Assembly (NCBI GenBank): GCA_035519535.1
Contig: DATIWF010000029.1
Location: forward strand, 28,788-92,787
DNA from: DATEGZ01 sp035519535
Lineage (GTDB): Bacteria > Acidobacteriota > Vicinamibacteria > Vicinamibacterales > SCN-69-37
Length of the DNA stretch: 64,000 nt
Reading direction: 5' to 3'
This document shows positions 18,196-26,279 of this stretch, piece by piece. How positions within the stretch are numbered: position 1 is the stretch's first letter; each line of letters begins with the position of its first letter. The notes under the pieces are model-generated. The model did not search any database, was not told the origin of the DNA, and was given only the letters and a program-made list of their open reading frames with translations. A program made the position numbers and the translations under genes.

Positions 18196-18837
18196 ATGGT
18201 CCTGCCGCGCGCGTTCTACGACCGGCCCACACTCGACGTCCTCGAGGATCTGATTGGGAAGATCCTCGTGCACGAACGCCGGGGCTCGCGCGTGTCGGGC
18301 GTGATCGTCGAAGCCGAGGCGTATGTCGGCGAGGACGACCCGGCCTGCCACGCCGCGCCGGGTCCAACCAGGCGGAACGCGCCCCTGTACGGTCCGCCCG
18401 GGCACGCCTACGTGTACTTCAACTACGGCATGCACTATCTGGTGAACGCCGTGACCGAGGCGGAAGGGTCGCCCGCAGCCGTGCTCATCCGCGCGCTCGA
18501 GCCGCGCGAGGGCGCGGGTCTGATGCGGCGCCGCCGCGCCCGGACGAGCGGACGGCCGGCGTCGTCAATTGCCGCGACGGACTTGTGCCGCGGGCCGGGC
18601 AACCTCACGGCCGCGCTCGGCATCACCCTGGCGCAGAATCGGCTCGATCTCACGTCGGGATCCCTAACGATTCAGGACGAGGGCGTGACGCCGGGCCCGC
18701 TGGCCTGGTCGCCGCGCGTCGGGATTCGCGTGGGGGTTTCGCGCAAGTGGCGCTGCTACTGGGCGGGTCACCCGAGCGTGTCGGGGGCTTCGCGCACAAA
18801 CCTCGGATCAAGCGAGACGTTCAGAGCCAGAAGTTAG
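18196..18837 (+). CDS. Alkyladenine (3-methyladenine) DNA glycosylase, AAG/MPG type
   Basis: A base-excision repair enzyme of 213 residues. The diagnostic blocks of the AAG fold are present: IVEAEAYVGEDDPACHA with the catalytic Glu, RNAPLYGPPGHAYVY, FNYGMHYLVN and LCRGPGNLTAALGI. The start lies six bases after uvrA. The C-terminus departs from the family: after VGIRVGVSRKW the usual short end is replaced by about 25 unrelated residues, and the stop codon TAG falls inside a dispersed AGAAGTTAGAAG repeat. The tail was therefore probably reshaped by repeat insertion, while the catalytic core looks intact. Confidence 0.9.
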   Translation: MVLPRAFYDRPTLDVLEDLIGKILVHERRGSRVSGVIVEAEAYVGEDDPACHAAPGPTRRNAPLYGPPGHAYVYFNYGMHYLVNAVTEAEGSPAAVLIRALEPREGAGLMRRRRARTSGRPASSIAATDLCRGPGNLTAALGITLAQNRLDLTSGSLTIQDEGVTPGPLAWSPRVGIRVGVSRKWRCYWAGHPSVSGASRTNLGSSETFRARS

Positions 18838-18845
18838 AAGTTCGG
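18815..18845. repeat. Dispersed AACTTCTGGCT/AGACGTTCAG repeat, copy 1
   Basis: Read on the minus strand it contains AACTTCTAACTTCTGGCT followed by CTGAACGTCT. Related copies are at 42199-42225 (which has both TGAACGTCT and AACTTCTGGCT) and 21164-21187. It supplies the stop codon of the glycosylase gene. Confidence 0.7.
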
Positions 18846-18866
18846 AGCGTCCGGCATCCGGTTTTG

Positions 18867-20003
18867 TTACCGTCTGGCTGCCGCCGTCATCTTCTCGACC
18901 GGCACGTTGAACGTCAGCCGGCGGGCGCCCCGAATCACGTCGACCTTGATCGTGGACCCGACCTTCGCATCCAGAATGATGCGCTGGACCTGCTGCGCGT
19001 CGCTGACGTCCTGGTCGTTCACCCGGGTGATGATGTCGTCGAGCTGCAGTCCGGCGCGGTACGCGGAGGAGTTCTGGTACATGTTCCAGATGACGACGCC
19101 CTTGAGGCGGCCGTAGCCGGCGCGCTCGGCCCGATCGGGGTCGACATTGCGAAGCGTCACGAGGCCGATGGTGCCGCGCATGACCTCGCCGTGCTGAATC
19201 AGCTCCTCCATCAGCGGCCGCGCGAGGTTGGCGGGAATCGCGAAGCCGAGGCCCTGGTAGCCGCCGGTCTCGCTGTAGATCATCGTGTTGATGCCGACGA
19301 GCTCGCCGCGCGCGTTGATGAGCGCGCCGCCCGAGTTGCCGGGATTGATCGCCGCGTCCGTCTGAATCATGTCGGTGTAACTGGCCAGCTGCGGATCGTG
19401 GCGGTTGACGGCCGAGACAATGCCCAGCGTGACCGTCTGGCTGAAGGCGAACGGATTGCCGATCGCCAGCACCCACTCGGCCACGCGCAGCTTCGAGGAA
19501 TCGCCCCAGGGGATCGTGGCCAGATTCTGCGCGTCCACCTTCACGACCGCCAGATCCGACGTCGCGTCGATCCCGACGAGCGTGGCCGGCAGCTCCCGGT
19601 TGTCCGGCAGCGTCACCTTGATCGACGCGCGCGCGTTGCCGATGACGTGGCTGTTCGTGAGGACGTAGCCGTCCGTCGAGACGATGACGCCGGAGCCGAG
19701 GCTCGTCTCCTGCCGCACGGCGTCCCGGCCGTAGAACATCTGAAAGAACGGATCGGCGACGGTCTGGGTCGAGGTCGACGAGATGTTGACCGACGCCTTG
19801 ACCGCGCGCTCGGCGACGTCGGACAAATCGGGCAGCGTGCCGGCGGCCGGAAGGCTGGCGGGTCGCGCCTGCGGCGTCGGCGCCGCGGCGGGCGCGGCCA
19901 CGATGGTCGAGGTCGCTGGCGATGGGAGGCGGCCGGCGACGATCGAGCCGACGAGAAAGCCAGCGAGAGCGAGCAGCACGCCTGCGAAGAAGTAGCGCTT
20001 CAT
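18867..20003 (-). CDS. DegP/HtrA-type trypsin-like serine protease with one PDZ domain
   Basis: An envelope protease of 378 residues. The N-terminal segment MKRYFFAGVLLALAGFLVGSIVA is an uncleaved anchor or signal peptide, followed by a Pro/Ala-rich linker. The S1C catalytic triad is clear: His119 in LTNSHVIG, Asp150 in SDLAVVKVD and Ser224 in NPGNSGGALIN. A single PDZ domain occupies about 280-370, with GVVIWNMYQNSSAYRAGLQ as its ligand-loop region. The length fits DegS-like or single-PDZ DegQ proteins. It likely degrades or senses misfolded envelope proteins. The neighbouring Hsp20 gene on the same strand, 22 bases away, suggests a joint stress-response unit. Confidence 0.93.
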   Translation of the reverse strand: MKRYFFAGVLLALAGFLVGSIVAGRLPSPATSTIVAAPAAAPTPQARPASLPAAGTLPDLSDVAERAVKASVNISSTSTQTVADPFFQMFYGRDAVRQETSLGSGVIVSTDGYVLTNSHVIGNARASIKVTLPDNRELPATLVGIDATSDLAVVKVDAQNLATIPWGDSSKLRVAEWVLAIGNPFAFSQTVTLGIVSAVNRHDPQLASYTDMIQTDAAINPGNSGGALINARGELVGINTMIYSETGGYQGLGFAIPANLARPLMEELIQHGEVMRGTIGLVTLRNVDPDRAERAGYGRLKGVVIWNMYQNSSAYRAGLQLDDIITRVNDQDVSDAQQVQRIILDAKVGSTIKVDVIRGARRLTFNVPVEKMTAAARR

Positions 20004-20025
20004 GATTGGTTGGACGACGACCGCG

Positions 20026-20421
20026 TCAAGTGACGGGAACCCGCCGGCCGTCCGGTCCAGCGATCTTGGGCACGATCACCGTGAGCACACCGTCCACGAG
20101 ATCGGCAGTGATGGCGTCCCCTTGCACGGGCTGCGTGAACCGGAAGGACCGTGAGAATTGGCCTTGGCCGCGCTCGAGCTGCTGATACCGCTCGGGACAG
20201 CACCCGAGGCCCGGGCGCTGCCCGCGGATCGTCAGCGCGCCATCGTCGAAGTCGAGATGGACCTCGTCGCGGCTGAGTCCGGGCAACTCAACGGTCACCA
20301 CGTAGCGGTCCGTCCACTCGGCCAGGTCGACCGGCGGGACCCACCCGGGTGTCGCGCGTCCGAAGAGACTCTCGAGTCGCTCCTGCATGGTCAGCAGGTC
20401 GCGCATCGGATCCCAGGGCAT
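20026..20421 (-). CDS. Hsp20/alpha-crystallin small heat-shock protein
   Basis: A holdase chaperone of 131 residues. The alpha-crystallin domain starts near residue 28 (PPVDLAEWTDRYVVTVELPGL) and ends with the conserved block ADLVDGVLTVIVPK; the GVL triad stands in the usual place. The start is the ATG at 20421 (MPWDPMRDLL), a classical Hsp20 N-terminus, supported by GGAAGG and a TACTAT -10 just upstream; the open frame continues upstream without homology. A CC pair in GLGCCPERYQQ is unusual. The gene precedes the DegP-type protease gene, probably as its operon leader. Confidence 0.9.
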   Translation of the reverse strand: MPWDPMRDLLTMQERLESLFGRATPGWVPPVDLAEWTDRYVVTVELPGLSRDEVHLDFDDGALTIRGQRPGLGCCPERYQQLERGQGQFSRSFRFTQPVQGDAITADLVDGVLTVIVPKIAGPDGRRVPVT

Positions 20422-20429
20422 ACCTTCCG

Positions 20430-20435
20430 ATAGTA
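20430..20435 (-). promoter_or_regulatory. -10-like TACTAT of hsp20
   Basis: TACTAT on the minus strand ends eight bases before the hsp20 ATG, so the expected mRNA start is within about two bases of the start codon. No obvious -35 hexamer or CIRCE inverted repeat is visible. Confidence 0.45.
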
Positions 20436-20557
20436 GCGCACTCCCCGGGGGGCTGGCTCCCGGGCGCGGCCGGTGCAACCGGGGTCGGGAGAGGTCGACC
20501 CGGCTCGCAAGCGGTGCTAACATAAAGAGTTCTTGTTCGTGTGAGAGCCCTGGCCTT

Positions 20558-21121
20558 ATGTATTCGATTCAAGCGACCCGCCTGCGGAAGGGCAATCTGA
20601 TCAAGCTCGACTCGGACCTGTTCCGGGTCATCGACCTGTACCACATCACGCCGGGCAACAAGCGCGGGCACGTGCAGTGCAAGCTGCGGGATATCCGCAG
20701 CGGCCGACTCATCGACCACAAGTTCCGCTCCGAAGACGACGTGGAGCGGGCGACGCTCGACGAGCACGAGATGCAGTTCCTCTACCGGGACGGCGACCTG
20801 TACCACTTCATGAACACCGAGAACTACGAGCAGGTCCATCTCTCGCACGAGATCCTCGGCGACAGCGCGCTGTACCTGCTGCCCGAGAGCACCATCAACA
20901 TAGAGTTCTACGAGACCGAGCCCGTGGGCATCCATCTGCCGCTGACGGTCGATCTGAAGGTGGCCGACACGGTCCCGGGCATCAAGGGCGCGACGGCCGC
21001 GGCCCAGGTGAAGCCGGCCACGCTCGAGACCGGCCTCGTGGTGAGCGTTCCGGCCTTCGTCAACACCGGCGACGTCGTGCGGATCAACACGGAGACGGGG
21101 GAATATCTGTCGAGAGTGTAG
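20558..21121 (+). CDS. efp: Translation elongation factor P
   Basis: A ribosome-binding factor of 187 residues that relieves stalling at polyproline. The three-domain EF-P layout is intact: KOW-like N-domain (MYSIQATRLRKGNLIKLD), the modification loop, then two OB folds ending with the conserved GDVVRINTETGEYLSRV. The loop reads ITPGNKRGHVQ, so the tip carries Lys-Arg rather than the KPGKGQA loop of E. coli; which residue is modified, and by what, is not evident because no epmA, epmB or earP gene lies in this window. The ATG at 20558 is chosen by homology. The stop codon shares its last base with the start of a heptamer repeat array. Confidence 0.93.
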   Translation: MYSIQATRLRKGNLIKLDSDLFRVIDLYHITPGNKRGHVQCKLRDIRSGRLIDHKFRSEDDVERATLDEHEMQFLYRDGDLYHFMNTENYEQVHLSHEILGDSALYLLPESTINIEFYETEPVGIHLPLTVDLKVADTVPGIKGATAAAQVKPATLETGLVVSVPAFVNTGDVVRINTETGEYLSRV

Positions 21122-21152
21122 GGCAGAAGGCAGAAGGCAGAGGGCAGAAGGC
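21121..21152. repeat. GGCAGAA heptamer array after efp
   Basis: About four and a half units of GGCAGAA/GGCAGAG begin at the efp stop codon. It is the same family as 11553-11622 and 24843-24894. Confidence 0.85.
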
Positions 21153-21163
21153 CGCTACGTCTC

Positions 21164-21187
21164 ACTTCTGGCTTCCAACTTCTCACG
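21164..21187. repeat. Dispersed ACTTCTGGCTTC repeat, copy 2
   Basis: ACTTCTGGCTTCCAACTTCT lies between the heptamer array and tdk. It shares the ACTTCTGGCT core with 18815-18845 (inverted) and 42199-42225. Confidence 0.6.
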
Positions 21188-21206
21188 CGTCGCGTCCTTA
21201 AGCTTC

Positions 21207-21785
21207 ATGGAACACCACTACACGCCCAAGCCGGGCTGGATCGAAGTCATCACGGGCAGCATGTTCAGCGGCAAGAGCGAGGAGCTGATCCGGCGGCTGC
21301 GCCGCGCGCAGATCGCGCGCCAGCGGGTGCAGATCTTCAAGCCCGCGATCGACAACCGGTACAGCAACGACGAGATCGTCTCGCACAGCGAGATGAAGAT
21401 TCCGTCGGTCAACGTCGCGACCTCCGCGGACCTGCTGGCGAGGGTGCTGCGGGACACGGAAGTCGTCGGGATCGACGAGGGGCAGTTCTTCGACGCCGAG
21501 CTGCCCGCGGTCTGCACGCTCCTGGCCAATCAGGGGCAGCGCGTCATCGTCGCGGGCCTGGACCAGGATTATCTCGGCAAGCCCTTCGAGCCGATGCCGC
21601 AGCTGCTGGCGATTGCCGAGTACATCACCAAGACGCTGGCGATCTGCATGGTGTGCGGCGGGCCGGCCAATCACACCCAGCGGCTGGTGGCCTCGAAGGA
21701 GCGGGTGCTCGTCGGCGCCTCAGGCACGTACGAGGCGCGCTGCCGGCACTGTTTCGATCCAACGCTCTCCATCGATAATCGGTAA
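21207..21785 (+). CDS. tdk: Thymidine kinase (type II, zinc-containing)
   Basis: A salvage enzyme of 192 residues that phosphorylates thymidine with ATP. It has Walker A GSMFSGKS near residue 17, the Walker B/catalytic segment VVGIDEGQFFD and the C-terminal zinc site CMVCGG with CRHC, all in standard positions for the tetrameric TK1-like family. The ATG at 21207 precedes MEHHYTPKPGWIEVITG. The stop codon TAA (21783-21785) overlaps the left arm of the inverted repeat that bounds the 20-bp array. Together with the ThyX-like protein at the right end it would cover thymidylate supply by both salvage and synthesis. Confidence 0.94.
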   Translation: MEHHYTPKPGWIEVITGSMFSGKSEELIRRLRRAQIARQRVQIFKPAIDNRYSNDEIVSHSEMKIPSVNVATSADLLARVLRDTEVVGIDEGQFFDAELPAVCTLLANQGQRVIVAGLDQDYLGKPFEPMPQLLAIAEYITKTLAICMVCGGPANHTQRLVASKERVLVGASGTYEARCRHCFDPTLSIDNR

Positions 21786-22100
21786 TCGGCAATCGGACAA
21801 TCGAAGAGCATCGATGAAGGGCTATCGCCATCGATGATCGAGCATCGCAACCCATCGTGTGATCGTCGATCGATGCCGGTGGTCGATCATCGATGGCAAG
21901 GGTCGATCATCGATACCGATGGTCGTTCATCGATGGCAATGGTCGATCATCGATACCGATGGTCGTTCACCGATGGCGATGGTCGATCATCGATGGCGAT
22001 GATCGTTCATCGATGGCGATGGTCGTTCATCGATGTCGATGGTCGTTCATCGATGTCGATGATCGATCAGCGTTGCCCTTCGATTGCCCGATTGCCGATT
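21784..22100. repeat. 20-bp tandem array bounded by 23-bp inverted arms
   Basis: About ten direct units of 20 bases run from 21861 to 22080, consensus GGTCGWTCATCGATGGCGAT, each with an internal ATCGAT or TCATCGATG palindrome. Units differ at a few positions, alternating GATCATC and GTTCATC and GATGGC and GATACC. Arms at 21784-21806 and 22078-22100 are inverted copies that match at 22 of 23 bases. The array fills the whole gap between tdk and the convergent phosphatidyltransferase gene. The period is not a multiple of three and no protein is proposed. Confidence 0.92.
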
Positions 22101-22105
22101 GCCGA

Positions 22106-22888
22106 TCATCGATGAGAAGCGGCGATCCACTGAATGAGGCCCTGGCCGCCGACGGCCATGGGATCGCCGAGCCAGTCGGGCGGGGTGAGCCAGACGAAGG
22201 CAAGAATCACGGCCACCCAGACGTCGTACGCGAGCGTGGCGCGCTCGTCGGTCCAGTAGAACGCTCGCACGAAGAGGCCGGCGAGGCCGCGCGGCTGCGG
22301 CTGCGGCCGGCGGTTCAGCTCGAGATAGGTGTAGTAGATGCGATCGACGACGGTCACGACCGAGAGGACGCCGATCACCCACATGACGGCGGCCATGCGG
22401 TTGGTGAAGGCGCCGATCATGAAGAGCACGATCCGCTCGGGACGCTCCATGAACCCGACCTTGCATTTTGGCAGGAGCGATTCCGCCCGCGCGCGCGTGT
22501 AGCTCGTCATCGTCGCGAACACCATCGCGATCGACGTGATGAGGACGTAGTCCGTCCGGCCGAGCGACGAGTAGAGGCAGATCAAGCCGACCGAGAGCGC
22601 GAGATCGGAAAAGCGGTCGATGACCGAGTCCCAGAAGCCGCCGAAGCTGCTGATCTTGCCGGTCTCGGTCGCGACCTTGCCGTCGATGAAATCGAAGATG
22701 TTCGCGACGACCATGATGACGCCGGCGGTGAGGAAGCTGCCCATCGAGAGCGCCCAGCCCGCCGCGATGTTGATGAGGACGCCGGTGAACGTGAGAAGAT
22801 TCGGATGGATCCGGAGGCGCACGCACGCGGCGATGATGAGCCGCAGTGGGTAGTTGAATACCTGGCCGATGAAGCCCGTGAAGGTCAC
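22106..22888 (-). CDS. CDP-alcohol phosphatidyltransferase family membrane protein
   Basis: A phospholipid-synthesis enzyme of 260 residues with several membrane helices. The family motif is recognisable as DFIDGKVATETGKISSFGG followed by FWDSVIDR. The four Asp residues and the Gly residues fit D-x2-D-G-x2-A-R-x8-G-x3-D-x3-D, except that the usual Arg after Ala is Thr. The family joins a CDP-activated lipid to an alcohol such as glycerol-phosphate, inositol-phosphate or another lipid head group; the acceptor cannot be told here. The start is the GTG at 22888. The stop lies six bases from the repeat array and the gene is divergent from uvrC. Confidence 0.85.
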   Translation of the reverse strand: MTFTGFIGQVFNYPLRLIIAACVRLRIHPNLLTFTGVLINIAAGWALSMGSFLTAGVIMVVANIFDFIDGKVATETGKISSFGGFWDSVIDRFSDLALSVGLICLYSSLGRTDYVLITSIAMVFATMTSYTRARAESLLPKCKVGFMERPERIVLFMIGAFTNRMAAVMWVIGVLSVVTVVDRIYYTYLELNRRPQPQPRGLAGLFVRAFYWTDERATLAYDVWVAVILAFVWLTPPDWLGDPMAVGGQGLIQWIAASHR

Positions 22889-22930
22889 AGGGGTCGGTGT
22901 CTGACTGCCGGCTCGCGCAAAACTGGTCCG

Positions 22931-22936
22931 GATAGT
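22931..22936 (+). promoter_or_regulatory. -10-like GATAGT of uvrC
   Basis: GATAGT ends five bases before the uvrC ATG at 22942, implying an mRNA that starts at or next to the start codon. No SD sequence is present. Confidence 0.45.
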
Positions 22937-22941
22937 AGCCC

Positions 22942-24840
22942 ATGGCCATTCACGATCTCAAGGGCCAGATCGCCCGTCTGCCGGAGCAACCGGGCGTGTA
23001 CCTGTTCCTCTCGGCGACCGGGGAGACGCTCTACGTGGGCAAGGCGCGCGTGCTGCGCGATCGCGTCCGCAACTATCTGGGCGCCGGCGGCACGAGCCCG
23101 CGGATCGACGCGCTGCTTCGCGGCGCCGCCGCGCTGGAGGTCGTCGTCACCGATTCGGTGGTCGAGGCCCTCGCGCTCGAAAACCGGCTGATCAAGCAGC
23201 GCAACCCGCGCTTCAACGTCCTGCTGCGCGACGACAAGACCTATCCCTACCTCGAGCTCACGACGACCGAGCGCGCGCCGCGGCTGCTGGTGGCGCGGCG
23301 CGTCGAGCGCAACGGCAACGTCTTCGCCGGACCGTTCATGCCGGCCCAGGTGGCGCGGCGGACGATGAGCCTGGCGCATCGACTCTTCGGCATCCGATCG
23401 TGCAACGAAGTGATTGACGGCAAGCGCGACCGTCCGTGCCTCGAGTACGACATCAAGCGCTGCCTGGCGCCGTGCGTGGACACGATCTGCTCGATCGACC
23501 AGTACCGCCGGGCGGTCGAGCAGGCCCGACTGCTCGTCGAGGGCCGCCAGGACGAGCTCGTGACCGATTTGCGGCGGGAGATGCACGAGGCCGCCGACGC
23601 CGAGCGCTACGAGCGCGCCGCGCACCTGCGCGACGCCGTGCGCACGATCGAGACGCTGCGCGAGCGGCACAACAAGATGGAGACCGTCGCGCAGGGCGAC
23701 CGCGATGCGTTCGGGCTCAAGGCCGGGCCGCGCGGCGCCGTCGTGCTGGTGTTCCAGGTGCGCCGCGGGCGCGTCATCGATCGCGTCGAGCTCCTGACCG
23801 ACGCGGGGCGCGCGGCGGCCGGCCCGGACGCCGAAAACGCGTCGGCGCTCCTCGAGAGCGAGGCCGAGATCCTCGCCGCCGCGGCGCAGCAGTTCTATAG
23901 CGAGCACCCCGCGCCGCCGGAGATTCACCTCCCCGTCGAGATCGACGCCGAGGAGCGCCAGGCGCTCGAGACCTGGCTGTCCGAGCGGGCCGGACGGCGT
24001 GTCGCGCTCGTCGTGCCGCGGCGCGGCGAGAAGCGCGGCCTGCTCGACCTCGCCTCGCGCAACGCCGCCGTGGCGTACCAGACGCACTTCAGCGAGGGCG
24101 CCGTCGCGAGCTTCGACGCCCTCGACACGCTCCGCGCCGTGCTCGCGCTGCCCGCGCTGCCGCGCCGCATCGAGTGCTTCGACATCTCGACGCTGCAGGG
24201 GCGAGAGACCGTGGCGTCCATGGTCGTCTGCGTCGATGGGCGGATGAGACGAGGAGAGTACCGGAAGTACCGGATCCGAGGCCTCTCAAGGGATCAGGCC
24301 CCGGGCGGTAGGCAGCCAGCGGCTGATGCCTCTCCGGTCATCGCGGATGACTTCGCCGCGATGGAAGAGGTCGTCCTGCGCCGATACCAGCGGGCGCTCG
24401 AGCAGGGCGGGCCGTTTCCGGATCTGATCCTCATTGACGGCGGCAAAGGGCAGCTGACGGCCGCGTACCACGCGCTCCGGCAGCTCGGCCTGGAACGGCT
24501 GGTGGCCATCGGCCTGGCCAAGCAGGAGGAGCTGATCTTCACCCGCGATCGCGCGGAGGGGCTGGCGCTTCCGCCGCAGTCGCCGGCGCTGCACCTGGTC
24601 GAGCGCGTGCGCGACGAGGCGCATCGGTTCGCGGTGACGTTCCATCGCCGCGCGCGCGCGCAGCGCGACATCCGGTCGGCCCTCGACGACATCGCCGGCA
24701 TCGGTCCGCGCCGCCGCAAACAGCTCCTGAGCTCGTTCGGGTCCGTGGCCGGCGTGCGCCGGGCCAGCCGCGACGAGCTCACAGCCGTCGTCGGCGCCAA
24801 GGCGGCCGAGGCGGTGCTCAAGCACTTCGAGGGGAACTGA
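22942..24840 (+). CDS. uvrC: Excinuclease ABC subunit C
   Basis: The dual-incision nuclease of excision repair, 632 residues. The GIY-YIG domain spans 10-95 (GVYLFLSATGETLYVGKA), with a UVR motif near 205-240 and a UvrC RNase H-like domain at about 370-540 (ECFDISTLQGRETVASMV with the catalytic Asp). A tandem helix-hairpin-helix lies at the C-terminus (DDIAGIGPRRRKQLLSSFGS). An insertion of about 20 residues (LSRDQAPGGRQPAADASPVI, near 447-466) lies between the conserved EYRKYRIRG and DDFAAMEEV blocks, where homologues join directly or with a short linker. The gene is transcribed away from the phosphatidyltransferase and is probably leaderless. Confidence 0.96.
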   Translation: MAIHDLKGQIARLPEQPGVYLFLSATGETLYVGKARVLRDRVRNYLGAGGTSPRIDALLRGAAALEVVVTDSVVEALALENRLIKQRNPRFNVLLRDDKTYPYLELTTTERAPRLLVARRVERNGNVFAGPFMPAQVARRTMSLAHRLFGIRSCNEVIDGKRDRPCLEYDIKRCLAPCVDTICSIDQYRRAVEQARLLVEGRQDELVTDLRREMHEAADAERYERAAHLRDAVRTIETLRERHNKMETVAQGDRDAFGLKAGPRGAVVLVFQVRRGRVIDRVELLTDAGRAAAGPDAENASALLESEAEILAAAAQQFYSEHPAPPEIHLPVEIDAEERQALETWLSERAGRRVALVVPRRGEKRGLLDLASRNAAVAYQTHFSEGAVASFDALDTLRAVLALPALPRRIECFDISTLQGRETVASMVVCVDGRMRRGEYRKYRIRGLSRDQAPGGRQPAADASPVIADDFAAMEEVVLRRYQRALEQGGPFPDLILIDGGKGQLTAAYHALRQLGLERLVAIGLAKQEELIFTRDRAEGLALPPQSPALHLVERVRDEAHRFAVTFHRRARAQRDIRSALDDIAGIGPRRRKQLLSSFGSVAGVRRASRDELTAVVGAKAAEAVLKHFEGN

Positions 24841-24842
24841 CG

Positions 24843-24894
24843 GAAGGCAGAAGGCAGAAGGCAGAGGGCAGAAGGCAGAAAGCAGAAGGCAAAG
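24843..24894. repeat. GGCAGAA heptamer array before the second amidohydrolase
   Basis: About seven units of GGCAGAA/GGCAGAG/AGCAGAA start right after the uvrC stop and merge into AAAGGAGG (24891-24898), a strong SD sequence seven bases before the GTG at 24905. Confidence 0.9.
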
Positions 24895-24904
24895 GAGGCG
24901 CAAC

Positions 24905-26272
24905 GTGAAACGGCATCTTCTTGTGCTGGCCGGTGCAGTCGCGACGATCGCCGTCGCGTCGATGGGCGCGGCGCCGGCACTGCAGGGAACCTCGTCGGGC
25001 CGCGCGCTCGCGCTCGTCGGCGGCACGCTGATCGACGGATTCGGCGGCCCGCCGATCCGCAATTCCGTCATTCTCGTGCGCGGCGAGCGCATCACGGCCG
25101 TCGGGCAGGTCGGCGTGCTCGCGGTTCCGGCGGACGCCGAGGTGATCTCGACCGAGGGCATGTCGGTGCTGCCCGGCCTGTGGGACATGCACGTCCACAC
25201 GATGATCGACGGACACTCCGACTACGAGCACTGGGACAAGACGTATCCGTCGCGGCTCGAGAAGGACGTCATGCCGGCGTCGGCGCGCCAGCTGCTCATG
25301 GCAGGCGTCACGACCGCGCGCGATCTCGGCGGGCCGCTCGACGCCAGCCTTCACGTGCGCGACGCGATCAACCGCGGCGACATTCCCGGCGCCACCCTTT
25401 ACGTGTCCGGCCCCTTCCTTCAGCACGCGCCGTATCCCGGCACCGACTACTTCCGCTGGGGCGTCTCGGGCGTGGCCGACGCGAGGGCGAAGGTCCAGAG
25501 GCTCGCCGCCGCGGGCGTGGACGTCATCAAGCTCATCGATCAGGATCAGATGGCGCCTGCCGAGGTCGAGGCGGTCATTCAGGAGGCGCATGCCCGCAAT
25601 CTGCCGGTGATCGCGCACGCGCACCGGCCGGATGAGATTCGCCTGGCCCTGAAGTACGGCGCCGACGACCTGCAGCACACGGGCCTGGCGACGGCGCCGG
25701 AGTATCCGGCGGATATCATCGAGATGATTCGCGCGCGCACGGCGAAGATGGCGCTCGGGCCGTTCTGGTGGACGCCGACGGTCGAAGGACTGTGGAACTA
25801 CGAGTACATGCGGGACAACCCGGAGATGCTCGACGACCCGTCGTGGCACCTCGGCCTGCCGCAGGACATCATCGACGACATCCGGCAGTCGATCCAGCAT
25901 CCCGGCGAGATGGGCTACTTTCAGCTCACGCCCGCGCGCAAGCCGACACTGAAGAGAAAGTTCACGCAACTGCGCGAGGCCGGCGTCACGATGCTCATCG
26001 GCACCGACAGCGGGATCCCGATGCAGTTCCACAGCCAGTCCACGTGGAACGAGCTCGACATCTGGGTCCGCGAGATGGGCGTGCCGCCGATGGAGGCGAT
26101 CCGGTCCGCGACCTACTGGCCGTCGGTGATGATGAAGAAGGACAAGGACGTCGGCACGGTGACGCCGGGCAAGCTCGCGGACATCATTGCCGTGCGCGGC
26201 GACGTGCTGCGGTACATCGACCTGCTGCAGCGCGTGGACATCGTCGTCAAGCACGGCAAGCGGTACAAATAG
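24905..26272 (+). CDS. Secreted amidohydrolase, imidazolonepropionase-like (second copy)
   Basis: A metal-dependent hydrolase of 455 residues with a signal peptide (MKRHLLVLAGAVATIAVASMGAAPA). The metal ligands are HVH in WDMHVHTM (about 97-99), Lys in DVIKLIDQDQ, His in VIAHAHRP, His in LQHTG and Asp in IGTDSGIP. It belongs to the same superfamily as the gene at 11625 but is clearly divergent, with a longer barrel insert around residues 275-320 (EGLWNYEYMRDNPEML). Both genes are preceded by a heptamer array. The SD AAAGGAGG fixes the GTG start. The substrate is unknown. The PanE-like gene follows after seven bases, so co-transcription is likely. Confidence 0.88.
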   Translation: MKRHLLVLAGAVATIAVASMGAAPALQGTSSGRALALVGGTLIDGFGGPPIRNSVILVRGERITAVGQVGVLAVPADAEVISTEGMSVLPGLWDMHVHTMIDGHSDYEHWDKTYPSRLEKDVMPASARQLLMAGVTTARDLGGPLDASLHVRDAINRGDIPGATLYVSGPFLQHAPYPGTDYFRWGVSGVADARAKVQRLAAAGVDVIKLIDQDQMAPAEVEAVIQEAHARNLPVIAHAHRPDEIRLALKYGADDLQHTGLATAPEYPADIIEMIRARTAKMALGPFWWTPTVEGLWNYEYMRDNPEMLDDPSWHLGLPQDIIDDIRQSIQHPGEMGYFQLTPARKPTLKRKFTQLREAGVTMLIGTDSGIPMQFHSQSTWNELDIWVREMGVPPMEAIRSATYWPSVMMKKDKDVGTVTPGKLADIIAVRGDVLRYIDLLQRVDIVVKHGKRYK

Positions 26273-26279
26273 GAGCGAC

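Noticed and set aside
21861..22080. CRISPR array
   Set aside because: Units are directly adjacent 20-base repeats with no unique spacers, unit sequences drift, and no cas genes are in the window.
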